From: Methanoregula sp.
GTDB taxonomy: Archaea > Halobacteriota > Methanomicrobia > Methanomicrobiales > Methanospirillaceae
Reading direction: 5' to 3'
Length of the DNA stretch: 64,000 nucleotides
NCBI GenBank assembly: GCA_028679075.1
Contig: JAJRCF010000005.1
Span: 51,291-115,290 of the forward strand
This document shows, in pieces, positions 45,240 to 54,640 of the stretch (position 1 is its first letter; the number at the start of each line of letters is the position of its first letter). The position numbers and the translations under genes were made by a program. Under the pieces are notes generated by a model that was given only the letters and a program-made list of their open reading frames with translations, was not told where the DNA came from and did not search any database.

Positions 45240-45584
45240 GTTCTGTAGAAACCATCAATATATTCAGGCGCTCTCGAGGCTTCGCTCGAAGAATTTGTAA
45301 AAATTCTTCTCGAAAGAATCATCGCTGATGCGAAGAATCTTTCCCCACTCGCTCGTGGCACCCCAATATGCGATGACGATGGATTACCCTTTCCCCAAAA
45401 AAAATTTCAGGATCTTGGGATGACTGGTAATTGAGGCCGCCGCGGGGCGTCGAATTCCGCAGGAATGAGACGGGAGAAGAATCCATAAGGGTTCTCCGAC
45501 TCGCCCTTCGGGGTGGCGGCAGTTATCCCTAAGGGGTATGGGGGCATCAGCCCCCATTTTTACGAAAGAGGATTTCTACAGAGC
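45240..45584. mobile_element. MITE-like element related to 19355-19596
   Basis: Ends are inverted: GTTCTGTAGAAACC at 45240-45253 and GATTTCTACAGAGC at 45571-45584, 12 of 14 bases complementary with a perfect 10-base core (TTTCTACAGA). It holds stem-loops of the hairpin family (TCGAG/CTCGA, AAGAATTT-GTAA-AAATTCTT near 45286-45306, GGAGAA/TTCTCC near 45470) and GGGGGC-ATCA-GCCCCC near 45541. No gene is present. Confidence 0.5.
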
Positions 45585-46290
45585 AGATTTTCAATCACTC
45601 TCGCAACGTCGTGGACAGCTAGTCATGGGAGGGGGAATCCCCCATTATACCTCGTGGGGGGGAGATGGAGGAATGGATGTGCCAATCCAAGCCCGATACG
45701 ACCCCGGATTCCCCTTTATGGCAGGAAAAACAGTAACATTTCGCAAAATAACCGGCCTGTTTCACCTGTTTTTTGGGATTTTACGTCGGAAAAACACAGG
45801 TCAATATAGCAGCGTCCGGACAAGCGATCATTTTACAAATCAGCCCCCCGCCAAATCTTCAGGAACCCGCGAAAATCACCCAGCAAAAAGACGTCCATAG
45901 ACGCGTTCTGTTGAACGAAAGGGTGTTGCCATGAGGTTCCGGATGTGGTAAACGCAGGCCGGATCTGATCCGGATCGCGGTTTTTACGTCGTAGGCTCAT
46001 GCAGGGCCCGATGGTCTGGCTCGTGAGAGGAGGGATTCTCCGACGGAGAGAGGGGGATGAGGGGAGTACCTCCCTGCTGACAGCCTCAGGATAGCACTCC
46101 AATCCGAAACATGCGGCCAGGGGCATGGTCCGGATCTGACTCGGAGCCGGTTCGTCATAACAGAGATGTCCGGAGACGTTCATCGGGAAATACTTCAGCA
46201 TGGCGCTGGCATAATGCTGGCGATGAGTGAAAAATGGTTTCGGTTATCACAGCATCCCTGTTACGAAAAACCAGATGATTATTAAAAAGA
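45585..46290. other. Gene-poor stretch with a repeat near its end
   Basis: About 700 bases in which short open frames on both strands have no ribosome site or recognisable product. The region 46117-46215 is one arm of a direct repeat whose other arm lies at 50391-50495. CG-rich low-complexity runs near 45620-45680 encode nothing obvious. Confidence 0.5.
46117..46215. repeat. Direct repeat arm 1 flanking the RCC1/peptidase gene pair
   Basis: Matches 50391-50495 in the same orientation. The best part, TCCGGAGACGTTCATCGG then AAATACTTCAGCAT then GCGCTGG and ATAA, differs at only three positions; the flanking 50 bases match loosely (CCAGGGGCA, GGTTCG). Confidence 0.7.
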
Positions 46291-46494
46291 TTAGTCAATA
46301 GTTGCATGCCAGACAACTTGGCCATCATGTGCATCGATTCCAACCTGTCCTCCACGCTGGGTATTATCTGAGTCAGTTTGCAGGACTTCAAATTGCCATG
46401 TTAAATGTTGGGAGTTTGCGCTATCCGTAGCAACTATCAGACCAATGTTTTTTCTCAGTTCTGATACGTTGTCAGTTGATTGTGAATTGCTCAC
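46291..46494 (-). CDS. Possible small PepSY-like fragment
   Basis: 67 codons from a GTG at 46494. It ends GGQVGIDAHDGQVVWHATID, similar to the closing strands of PepSY-type domains, and contains LTWQFEVLQTD. It is in the same reading frame as the gene at 46522-47487, directly after its TAA, with no ribosome site. It may therefore be a remnant of an extra C-terminal domain of that protein rather than an independent gene. Confidence 0.35.
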   Translation of the reverse strand: MSNSQSTDNVSELRKNIGLIVATDSANSQHLTWQFEVLQTDSDNTQRGGQVGIDAHDGQVVWHATID

Positions 46495-46521
46495 GAGAAG
46501 AAAAATTGAAGATCCGCCGCG

Positions 46522-47487
46522 TTAACTTTTCAGAACCCCCAATTCCGCCGGTACTTCTTTCAGCGCCGGAATCATTTCATCGACCTTCCCACCGTCAGAA
46601 TGACCTTTGAACACATAGACGGGTTCGAGGTAATTTTCCGTCTCCAGAGCGACTTTGGTGTAATACGCAAGATAGACTTTTTCTATGACCACATTACCCG
46701 GCTCACGCATTCCGGAACCGACCCCCTGTCCTTTTAATTCAATCAGCGCCTGTTCGGGAGATTTTAGAGCCAATTTTTTATACGGTTCATAATTCCTCCA
46801 GTTTGCGAAATAATTGATCACATCCCCATGTCCTCCTATGCCGACTTCAGTTTGCGAGCCTTCGACATCGAGACCATTCAGGGTCCGGTCGAACCATACG
46901 TAGATCATCTCGAAATGGGTGCTATCCCTTCCCTGATCATCAACACTGATAGATTTCTGATGGTGTGCTCCACCAAGAATCATTCCGGTCGGATAGAGAT
47001 CCCGATCCTGCAGGAAGGTTGTGGCGATCTTGATTGCCTGATCATCTGAAGGGAGATTATCTGGCATATCGATCCCGTCATCTGTGGTCAATCTGGTCTG
47101 ATTACTGAATTCTTTACTTCCGGAAATCTTTGATATGGTAGCACCTTCGTCATCTGTCCCGATTGATATTGCAGTATCCCCCTCATTGATCTCCCCAGTG
47201 AGGCCAAATTTTTTCGCAAATGCTATAATTGCATCCCTCGATGTATCTGGTTTGAGAGTTTTATAAACCATCAATTTTTCCGGAAAATCTGGCAACGAAG
47301 TATTCAGTTGAATCTCATGGGAAATTCCCACCATTCCACTTCGTTCTGAGGACAGGGTTGATACAGGATCTCTGGCGGCATTCGCGTTGATGTTTAAATT
47401 ATTTCCATTCAATCCTGATACAAGGAGAAATATAGCTGAAATTGCCACTATCACGAGTACCAGACCGATTATAACATTTTTCTTCAT
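46522..47487 (-). CDS. Membrane-anchored extracytoplasmic protein
   Basis: 321 residues from the ATG at 47487. An N-terminal signal anchor (about residues 4-26, IIGLVLVIVAISAIFLLVSG) precedes an extracytoplasmic domain of about 290 residues, with alternating short strands and YNYEPYKKLALKSPEQALIELKGQG-like PepSY features in the C-terminal third. DNA is AT-rich. The gene begins just after the stop of the RCC1/peptidase gene, so they are coupled and probably act together at the cell surface, perhaps as inhibitor or chaperone of the peptidase-like partner (inference). Confidence 0.6.
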   Translation of the reverse strand: MKKNVIIGLVLVIVAISAIFLLVSGLNGNNLNINANAARDPVSTLSSERSGMVGISHEIQLNTSLPDFPEKLMVYKTLKPDTSRDAIIAFAKKFGLTGEINEGDTAISIGTDDEGATISKISGSKEFSNQTRLTTDDGIDMPDNLPSDDQAIKIATTFLQDRDLYPTGMILGGAHHQKSISVDDQGRDSTHFEMIYVWFDRTLNGLDVEGSQTEVGIGGHGDVINYFANWRNYEPYKKLALKSPEQALIELKGQGVGSGMREPGNVVIEKVYLAYYTKVALETENYLEPVYVFKGHSDGGKVDEMIPALKEVPAELGVLKS

Positions 47488-47492
47488 GAAAA

Positions 47493-50123
47493 TCACTCAC
47501 TCCGTGTTTCTTTTGCGTCGAATTGTACATACAGGATAGTGTACGATCCATCCTGATTTTTCGTTGGTGTACAAGCAGTACCCCAACCGGGAAGTTTCTC
47601 ATTTTTGCAAGATTCGATATACATATATGCACCTGAGTAATTGTCATGATTAATCGAATGTTTGACTGCTTCCTGCCAGGCTTGGGTAATGGACCGAGAA
47701 GGGGAATATCCATCCGCAGTCATCCTAGCTGCAAAATCTGATCCCCGGTTTTTTTCGACCAATCCTTCTGAATCAAATCCCATGAGGCTGTGCAATCCGT
47801 TGAATACCGGTTTCCAGTTTGTCCAAGTGGTATGATTGAGAGCTAGACATGCGTCAAGAACGACCCATTTTGTGGTGCTTCCAAAACTCATACTCGTTCG
47901 GTACAGGTCAAGATTGTCTTTGGCCACACCAAAAACAACTCTATCATTCCAACCATGACCACTAAAATAGGAGAAATCAGCTTTATTCGCATAAGTGCCG
48001 GCTTGTTTATCCTTGTTCCAATGTTTTTCCATAGCATTGTCATCATAATTTTCTCCAAGTCCACTCCACTCCGAAGATGCCGATTTTATCTTGGAATAGA
48101 AACCCTTCGCATTATCGACAGAACCATGGAGTGGGGGCTGTGTACCATGATAGTCATCTATCGCCTCTGCAAAGACAGAATAACCTCCTGTCCCACTCGC
48201 CCCTGCACTCACCACCCTCGCTGCATACCCCTGCGTTCCCACGACACCGTTCACTGTGGTCGGTACTGTATACAGCACAGTCGCGTTTGCGTAATAGGTC
48301 GCATCAGTCAGAGGAGTGAAATTCCCGGTGGCAACACAGGTCTTGGTATTCGAACATTTCACCGGCGCACCGGTGAACACCAGCACGTCACCAGCCCCAC
48401 GTTTCTGCCAGATCTGCGGTGTGATATTCATCTCCCGCAACACACGCGAAGACGTACCGGTGATCGTGTACTGTAATGCAGAACTCGTGTTCGTCAAATT
48501 CGCCTTCGCGGTCATGAACATGTTCACCCCCGGCGTGTGGCTCCAGTTGCCGGAGATGATGCTGAAATTGATCGGCTGATTGGGATCGACGCGGTTCTTC
48601 TCCATGATAATGGAGGTAGAATCAGCGGCATTCGTTGAGCCGAGCGTAGACAGCGTGCCGACCCAGGAGTTGTTGGCGAGCTGGTGGACCGAGAAAACCG
48701 GGATTGCGCTGCCGGATATCTTCCGCGGATCACTCAGGAATAACTGCTGCTTGGCAGCGGTCCCCGCGCTGCATCCGGTGTCCGCAAAGCACATGGCCCG
48801 GGGGAGCGTCGGTTTACGGGAAGGATCGGACTCATCATACCAGGCATCCTCGTAAACGGTCATGACATCCGCGGTCCCGCCAGCGGCATGGGTGCGGGTC
48901 ACTGTCACCATATAGGGTTCCGTTCCATCGACCGTGGATCCGGAAGGCACGTAGTGGATGAGGGATACCGGCAGTTCGGCGCCGGCAGGGAACCGGACCT
49001 GCTTGGATTCGTCATCGTTAGCCCAGAGGATCTGGGTGCCGTCCGGGGCAAAGACACGGGTCACTTCATTGTGCGTATGTTCGAATAATGAACCGTAAGG
49101 AATGAGGAGCTCGCTGCCATCTCCGGCAATGACGGAATTGCCCGGGCTGAGCGGTTCGGTGACGGTGACTTCCTTTGCCATCTCCCGGAGGGCGAACCCG
49201 TAATCCGGGCCAAGAGAGATGTCGGTATACCCGGCATCGGTTGGCAGCGGGCTGTCACCGGGCAGGGGATTCCCCTTTAAAAGGATCCTGCCGTCATGAG
49301 TGAGGGCCGCAGCCCGGAATGACGGCCCGGCTTCGATAGCAATGTACTCGCCTTCCGGCAGGCAGTTCATGTCGCTGACTACGTTATACGAATTTTTCCC
49401 GGCGGCATGGACATTCCCGCCGTGGCCGGCTACGGGATTTGTATCCGATATGCTCAGGCCGATGCTGAAGTCCTCGCCAGCCGCGATATCGGTATAGATG
49501 AGATTGGAGGGCAGATCCAGCTGGCCGTAGGTGTTGTCGCCCCATGCAACCAGCGTGCCGTCCGAGCGGAGGGCCAGTGCGTGGTACTTTCCGGCGGCGA
49601 TCTTCTTCCAGCCAGTACCTTTGGGAACTAAGTATTTCACAATCTGCGGGAGCTCAATCGGGTTGTCGATCGCTTCCAGGTGCGTCAGACCCTCCTTGTC
49701 TTCGTAAATAGCGAGCAGCCAGCCATCGTACTGGGAGATGGCAACGTATTTTCTCCCGGGTGTGCCGATCTTTCCTTTCTGCCGGTAAATGGAATTGAAC
49801 GGGATTGCACTCAGGTTCCCGGCGGTATTTATTGCGGCACCATTCGTCACCTGGGCCCAATCATCGTTTGATATCGCAGCGTTTGTCGAGAACGCTTCGA
49901 GCCACCCTTCCCTCCGTATCCCGGACTGGTAGCCGAGACTGCTGTAATCGTTAAAACACGGCTTGTTTTTTATATTCTCTGCAACCTTTGTCGTGTCGCC
50001 GAAGAATACGATATTGGATTTTTCAGTGTTAATGCCGCACGCCGTAACGGGCGTGAATGCGATACACACCAGGAAAATTAACGTCACGAGGACGCAGAAT
50101 TTATTGAATAATCGCTGGTTCAT
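47493..50123 (-). CDS. Secreted RCC1-repeat protein with clan CD peptidase-like domain
   Basis: 876 residues from the ATG at 50123, preceded by GGAG; the open frame upstream is rejected because the signal peptide (FCVLVTLIFLVCIAF, cleaved near TACG) begins here. About residues 130-320 hold RCC1-type beta-propeller repeats (KKIAAGKYHALALRSDGTLVAWGDN). A middle beta-rich region follows. The C-terminal 230 residues contain DFSYFSGHGWNDRV and WVVLDACLAL, the His and Cys of gingipain/caspase-like (DUF6345-type) peptidases. The 3' third of the gene is AT-rich while the 5' two thirds are GC-rich, so the gene is a likely chimera. Confidence 0.7.
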   Translation of the reverse strand: MNQRLFNKFCVLVTLIFLVCIAFTPVTACGINTEKSNIVFFGDTTKVAENIKNKPCFNDYSSLGYQSGIRREGWLEAFSTNAAISNDDWAQVTNGAAINTAGNLSAIPFNSIYRQKGKIGTPGRKYVAISQYDGWLLAIYEDKEGLTHLEAIDNPIELPQIVKYLVPKGTGWKKIAAGKYHALALRSDGTLVAWGDNTYGQLDLPSNLIYTDIAAGEDFSIGLSISDTNPVAGHGGNVHAAGKNSYNVVSDMNCLPEGEYIAIEAGPSFRAAALTHDGRILLKGNPLPGDSPLPTDAGYTDISLGPDYGFALREMAKEVTVTEPLSPGNSVIAGDGSELLIPYGSLFEHTHNEVTRVFAPDGTQILWANDDESKQVRFPAGAELPVSLIHYVPSGSTVDGTEPYMVTVTRTHAAGGTADVMTVYEDAWYDESDPSRKPTLPRAMCFADTGCSAGTAAKQQLFLSDPRKISGSAIPVFSVHQLANNSWVGTLSTLGSTNAADSTSIIMEKNRVDPNQPINFSIISGNWSHTPGVNMFMTAKANLTNTSSALQYTITGTSSRVLREMNITPQIWQKRGAGDVLVFTGAPVKCSNTKTCVATGNFTPLTDATYYANATVLYTVPTTVNGVVGTQGYAARVVSAGASGTGGYSVFAEAIDDYHGTQPPLHGSVDNAKGFYSKIKSASSEWSGLGENYDDNAMEKHWNKDKQAGTYANKADFSYFSGHGWNDRVVFGVAKDNLDLYRTSMSFGSTTKWVVLDACLALNHTTWTNWKPVFNGLHSLMGFDSEGLVEKNRGSDFAARMTADGYSPSRSITQAWQEAVKHSINHDNYSGAYMYIESCKNEKLPGWGTACTPTKNQDGSYTILYVQFDAKETRSE

Positions 50124-50678
50124 TCGTCTGCTCCATGTATCCGGATCCCGCCCGGTATCATGGAAGAGGCAGGGCTCCATATGTACCGTTTCATAAAAAA
50201 ACTGGCATAAATACTGCCATGAGTGAAAAAAAAGCTTCAGTAATCTTGAAATAAAACGTAAAAGAAGCCTGGTTCTATCTGTAAAATTCGCTGCTTTTTC
50301 CGGAAGATTCCAGCGGGGAGGGGCTTGGCAAGTGCGCACCAGTAATCCCGGATACTGGTTGACCTGACGCTGCATTTTCCGTCAATACAGATGACCAGGG
50401 GCAGGGTCTGTGCTGTGGACGGGTTCGGCTTGTGGTACCAGGCATCCTCCGGAGACGTTCATCGGAAAATACTTCAGCATAGCGCTGGTATAAATTTGAA
50501 AATTTACTCATCGATCTTTCAGAATTTTTTAAATTTTTTGAAAATATTTTTGTGCAAAAATTGTTAAGTTTGTAGCAGGACCCGGAAAAATATTCAGGAT
50601 GCATGCGAACGTTTGAGTTTTTCAGATTTTTTCTTCATACTCATTGCGGTGCCTGACACAAAAAAACGTCTCGCGAGG
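50124..50678. other. Intergenic stretch with repeat arm 2
   Basis: 555 bases. 50124-50280 is the upstream region of the RCC1/peptidase gene. 50391-50495 is the second direct-repeat arm. 50510-50640 is AT-rich with no gene on either strand. Confidence 0.5.
50391..50495. repeat. Direct repeat arm 2
   Basis: Counterpart of 46117-46215. The two arms enclose about 4.2 kb holding the coupled surface-protein genes and their upstream region. Confidence 0.7.
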
Positions 50679-51419
50679 TTACAGCACCTTCATGCCGGTA
50701 ACCGCGGCAAGCAGGAGAATGATCACCGGCTGGTGGACCAGGTAGATCAGGAGCGAATGCCGGCCGAGAAACGAGAGCGGCGTGACAATACCATCCGGCA
50801 ATGGCTGCAGGGAAAACTGCCGCACGCCCCCGGCATACAGGTACGCACCCAGCCCCAGGCCGATCAGCACAACGCCAAACCATGGCAGGAGCGGCGTATA
50901 ATCCACGGAGGTAAAACTGGCCGGCATAATGCCGAGCGGGAGCAGGAATGCCGGGCCGCTCAGGCCGGAAATTACCCACCCGGCCGGAATGCATGCGAGC
51001 CCGAGCAGCACATTCAGCTTCCCGAACCGGAAGAAGAGTGGCGAGAGCATCACCGAGATCCCGATCAGGTGCAGGATGCCGAAGATCACATAACCTTCAT
51101 GCAGGTAGAACCACGTAGCAAACGTGACAAGAAGTCCTAGTGCAAAGATGCCGGCACCGCGGATGAAAAATTTTTTCGCAAGGGAAAAACCGGCAACCTT
51201 TTCCACAGCCCGGGCATGGCTGACAACGAGCGAGATGCCAACGATCAGGAGAAAGAGTGCGGCGGTTGCGTACGCAAAATACCGCCAGAAACCGGTTGCA
51301 ACGTCCACCGGAGAGAGTGCAAAGAAGCTGAGATCGAAGACCGTGTGGAAAATAATCATCATGAGGATCGCGATCCCGCGGGCTGAATCGATCTCCCACA
51401 GCCGCGACGATGCATTCAT
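50679..51419 (-). CDS. Membrane acyltransferase-like protein (DUF1624/HGSNAT-like)
   Basis: 246 residues with seven hydrophobic helices. The first helix carries WEIDSARGIAILMMIIFHTVFDL, the ARG-x-H pattern of the DUF1624/heparan-acetyltransferase-like family, whose members move acyl groups across the membrane. The C-terminal helix contains RHSLLIYLVHQPVII, also typical of the group. Substrate unknown, possibly a surface glycan. It is divergent from the marker-8 gene. Confidence 0.8.
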   Translation of the reverse strand: MNASSRLWEIDSARGIAILMMIIFHTVFDLSFFALSPVDVATGFWRYFAYATAALFLLIVGISLVVSHARAVEKVAGFSLAKKFFIRGAGIFALGLLVTFATWFYLHEGYVIFGILHLIGISVMLSPLFFRFGKLNVLLGLACIPAGWVISGLSGPAFLLPLGIMPASFTSVDYTPLLPWFGVVLIGLGLGAYLYAGGVRQFSLQPLPDGIVTPLSFLGRHSLLIYLVHQPVIILLLAAVTGMKVL

Positions 51420-51522
51420 GTTCCATCATTCTCCCCATGGCGTGATATGCATAACGGATTTGCCGGTTGCCGCAGGCAATATCCTTAAATGACAACCCGG
51501 AAATTCTTATGAGAGCGAGTAT

Positions 51523-52383
51523 ATGGCGCACGATAAAGACGAGCACATCATCGAGGCGATCGGCCGGTGCCGGATCGTGGTCCGCAACGGCAAAGTCGTG
51601 GACGTTGGCAAGCCGCAGATCAAAGACTGCCCGCTGGCCAAACGGTTTGCGTACCCGATCCCTGACATCACGGCAGAGTCCGTGAAGGCGAACATCGAAC
51701 ACCGGATAAAAGCATTCGGCATGTGTACCCCCGACCGCGAAGTGCTCGACACCCGGGAGTTTGTCGGGTTCGGGGCTTCAGAGCTGCTGAGCTTCGGCCT
51801 CCATGCCGGTCTTATCGACGCTGCTGTCATTGCCTGCGATGGCGCCGGCACAGTGGTCGTCACAAAACCGGAGATGGCGCAGGGGATTGGCGGCCGGATG
51901 TCCGGCCTCTTCTCGACCTGCCCCTACCCGCAGGTCATGGACCGGATCGAGAACAACGGGGGGTTCGTACTTGACCGCGAACATGCCGCAATGGACGCGG
52001 TTGCCGGTGTTGCACTTGCCGCAAGCATTGGATTCCGGAACATTGCCGTAACCGTGGCAGGACCGGACACCGCAGAGACGATCCGCAGGATCCACCCGGA
52101 TACGCTCATCTTCGGCGTCCACGTGACCGGTCTCACGGACAAAGAAGCCGGGCGACTGGTATCGGCCTCCGACCTCGTGACTTCCTGTGCATCGAAAACG
52201 ATCCGCGATGCCGCCGGCCCAAAGGCGCTCGTGCAGGCCGGCGTCTCCATTCCCATCTTTGCCATGACGAAAAAAGGAAAAGAACTCATCATCGAAAAGA
52301 TACGCCAGACCAGCGAGCAGGTCTTAATCAAGCCGACCCGGCTCCCCTCGCTGGGCGGCCAGCAGCCCGAACCGCTGGTTTAG
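51523..52383 (+). CDS. Methanogenesis marker protein 8 (DUF2099)
   Basis: 286 residues. It matches the methanogen-restricted DUF2099/marker-8 family: RCRIVVRNGKVVDVGKP at the start, FVGFGASELLSFGLHAGLIDAAVIACDGAGTVVVT, GRMSGLFSTCPYPQVM and SCASKTIRDAAG. Its role in methanogenesis is not settled. Its presence is the clearest sign in the window that the organism is a methanogen. Cysteines in FGMCTPDRE, IACDG and STCPYP could be functional. Confidence 0.9.
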   Translation: MAHDKDEHIIEAIGRCRIVVRNGKVVDVGKPQIKDCPLAKRFAYPIPDITAESVKANIEHRIKAFGMCTPDREVLDTREFVGFGASELLSFGLHAGLIDAAVIACDGAGTVVVTKPEMAQGIGGRMSGLFSTCPYPQVMDRIENNGGFVLDREHAAMDAVAGVALAASIGFRNIAVTVAGPDTAETIRRIHPDTLIFGVHVTGLTDKEAGRLVSASDLVTSCASKTIRDAAGPKALVQAGVSIPIFAMTKKGKELIIEKIRQTSEQVLIKPTRLPSLGGQQPEPLV

Positions 52384-52454
52384 GCACACAGATACTTTTT
52401 TATCAATACAGCCAATTACCAGAATGTAATCGGATTGTATACTGTATCCCGATC

Positions 52455-54119
52455 ATGCCTGCTCACTATTCCATCCTCTATGTGGATGATGAACCAGATC
52501 TCCTCGAACTGGGCAAACTGTTCCTTGAACAATCCGGGCAGTTCTCTGTTTCAACAGCCGAATCCGGGAGTATTGCCCTCGCGATGATGGAGAACCAGTC
52601 ATTCGATGCCATCATCTCCGATTACCAGATGCCGGAATGCAACGGGTTGCGGTTTCTCCGGGCCCTGAGGAGAGTGTCCGACGTCCCCTTCATCCTCTTT
52701 ACCGGGAAAGGGAGGGAAGAAGTGGTGATCGAGGCGATCAATACCGGGGCTGATTTTTATCTCCAGAAGGGAGGGGACGCGAGGGCGCAGTTCGCCGAGC
52801 TCGGGCACAAGGTCCTCCAGGCAATATCCCGGAGGCAGGCCGAGCAGGCCCTGCATAACAGGGTCGGGTTGATCCGGCAGGCCTCGGTAGCCTCGACCCG
52901 GTTTATCCGGCTGCCTGCTGACCAGATCGATGGGGCAATCAGCGAGCTCCTCGCGGAGATTGGCAGGCAGGCCGGGGCCGATCGCTGTTATCTTGCGCGG
53001 GAGGCGACAGATGCAGGGCATATCACCTGGACCTATGAATGGGTGGCTGACGGGGTCCCTTCGTTTAAAGAACGGTTTAACGCGACTGATGCTGCTGTTT
53101 TTTCTTCGACCTCGTCACGGGTCAGAGCATTCGAGATAGTTAATATCCCGAGCGTTGCCGCAATGCTATCCGAACCGGAAGCTGCCGGGAAGCAGAAAGC
53201 ATTGCTGCAGACAATGGGGATCAAGTCATTCCTCCTCCTCCCGCTGACGGTAGGCCCGGATGTCATTGGAACGCTTGGCCTTGACACCACCCGAAAGGAA
53301 ATTGCCTGGCCGGATGAGGACGTCGATATCCTGAAGATCTATGCCCAGATCATAGCGAATGCACTTGCCCGCAGGAACGCTGACCGGGCAATCCAGGAAT
53401 CCGGGGAAATATACCGGACGGTATTTGAGTCGACCGGTACTGCCATGATGATCCTTGGCGAGAATAAGATCGTGATAAAAGTCAACCGCGAGTTTGAGAA
53501 GGTCTCCGGGTACTCAAGGACAGAGATTGAAGGAAAACTGCCGTGGACCCTGTTCGTTTCACCAGAAGACATCCAGAGGATGGCAGAGTACCACCAGCAG
53601 CGGAGGAAGGACCCGGCATCGGTGCCCCGCAATTACGAATTTTCGTTTATACCCCGGGACGGGTCCCATGTCAGGGCGTACATTACGGTCGTGATGATAC
53701 CGGGCACAAAAAAGAGTATTGTGTCGATCATCGACATCACGGAACTGGAGAGGGCAAGGACCGCCCTTGTAGAATCCGAGGAGAAATTCCGGAGCCTGGC
53801 TGAGTCGATGATGGTCGGGATCTACATGATCCAGGACAACCGGTTCGTGTATGTAAACCCGGCATTCGCGGCGATCTTTGGCCGCAGTGTTGGCGAACTG
53901 CTGGCATTGCCGGATTTTGTCACGATTTTTATTGAGGAGGACCGGAAGCGCATCCTCCAGGCTGTTCAAAAACGTATTGATGGGATTACCAGATCCGAAC
54001 AATACTCCGTACAGGGCATCATGCCGGACGGAAAAATAATTATGATCGAGATTCTCGGTTCAAAGACACATTACCAGGGAAAACCCGCAATCATCGGCAC
54101 CATGACACGTGTCTCGTAA
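52455..54119 (+). CDS. Receiver-GAF-PAS-PAS protein without output domain
   Basis: 554 residues. The receiver (1-120) keeps VDDEPD, the phospho-acceptor in AIISDYQMPEC and FTGKG. A GAF domain (about 150-305: ARFI, DRCYLARE, SFLLLPLTVGPDVIGTLGLDT) follows, then two PAS domains (about 318-430 and 440-550). No kinase, cyclase or other effector domain is present, so it probably acts by protein contacts with a partner kinase. Such REC-PAS proteins are numerous in Methanomicrobiales. Confidence 0.88.
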   Translation: MPAHYSILYVDDEPDLLELGKLFLEQSGQFSVSTAESGSIALAMMENQSFDAIISDYQMPECNGLRFLRALRRVSDVPFILFTGKGREEVVIEAINTGADFYLQKGGDARAQFAELGHKVLQAISRRQAEQALHNRVGLIRQASVASTRFIRLPADQIDGAISELLAEIGRQAGADRCYLAREATDAGHITWTYEWVADGVPSFKERFNATDAAVFSSTSSRVRAFEIVNIPSVAAMLSEPEAAGKQKALLQTMGIKSFLLLPLTVGPDVIGTLGLDTTRKEIAWPDEDVDILKIYAQIIANALARRNADRAIQESGEIYRTVFESTGTAMMILGENKIVIKVNREFEKVSGYSRTEIEGKLPWTLFVSPEDIQRMAEYHQQRRKDPASVPRNYEFSFIPRDGSHVRAYITVVMIPGTKKSIVSIIDITELERARTALVESEEKFRSLAESMMVGIYMIQDNRFVYVNPAFAAIFGRSVGELLALPDFVTIFIEEDRKRILQAVQKRIDGITRSEQYSVQGIMPDGKIIMIEILGSKTHYQGKPAIIGTMTRVS

Positions 54120-54262
54120 GGAGGCACAACTTCCGTCAGTGAGGTCCTGGAATTCCGGGTAAAAAACTCCTTTTTTGTACCAAACAATAATCAGGGTGAA
54201 ACACGATCGATCAGTGTATGGGACAGTCTCGTCCCGCATCTGGAAAATACTGGTGATCCACG

Positions 54263-54640
54263 ATGGTTGACAAAACACTTGGCGATGCAGAGAAACTGGT
54301 CGGGGGAGGAGTCTCGACCCTGGGGAAAGGCGCAGAAGGATTCAGCAAGGAGTTCATGGACTTCCTGCAGAAATACCAGGTCATTGGTCTTGCGGTTGCG
54401 GTGGTCATAGGTACGGCTGCAACAAAACTGGTCAATTCTACCGTGGCCGATATCATCATGCCCATCATTGCCGTTGTTGTACCGGGCGGAGACTGGCGGG
54501 CTGCTGAACTGGTCATCGGGCCCCTGAAGTTCCTTGTCGGGGACTATGTGGGCGCGATCATCGACTTCGTGATCGTTGCCATGGTGATCTTCATTCTCGT
54601 GAAGTATATCATGAAGGGCGACACCACGAAGAAAATCTGA
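54263..54640 (+). CDS. mscL: Large-conductance mechanosensitive channel
   Basis: 125 residues. An N-terminal Gly-rich stretch is followed by EFMDFLQKYQVIGLAVAVVIGTAATKLVNSTVADIIMPIIAVV, the pore helix TM1 of MscL with its small-residue face, a short extracytoplasmic loop, and TM2 (GAIIDFVIVAMVIFILVKYI). It opens under membrane tension to release solutes during osmotic downshock. The N terminus is longer than in the usual bacterial protein. A hairpin-rich tract begins directly at the stop codon. Confidence 0.9.
   Translation: MVDKTLGDAEKLVGGGVSTLGKGAEGFSKEFMDFLQKYQVIGLAVAVVIGTAATKLVNSTVADIIMPIIAVVVPGGDWRAAELVIGPLKFLVGDYVGAIIDFVIVAMVIFILVKYIMKGDTTKKI

Noticed and set aside
45585..46120. Open frames around 45.5-46.2 kb
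   Set aside because: They have no ribosome sites, odd composition and lie across repeats.
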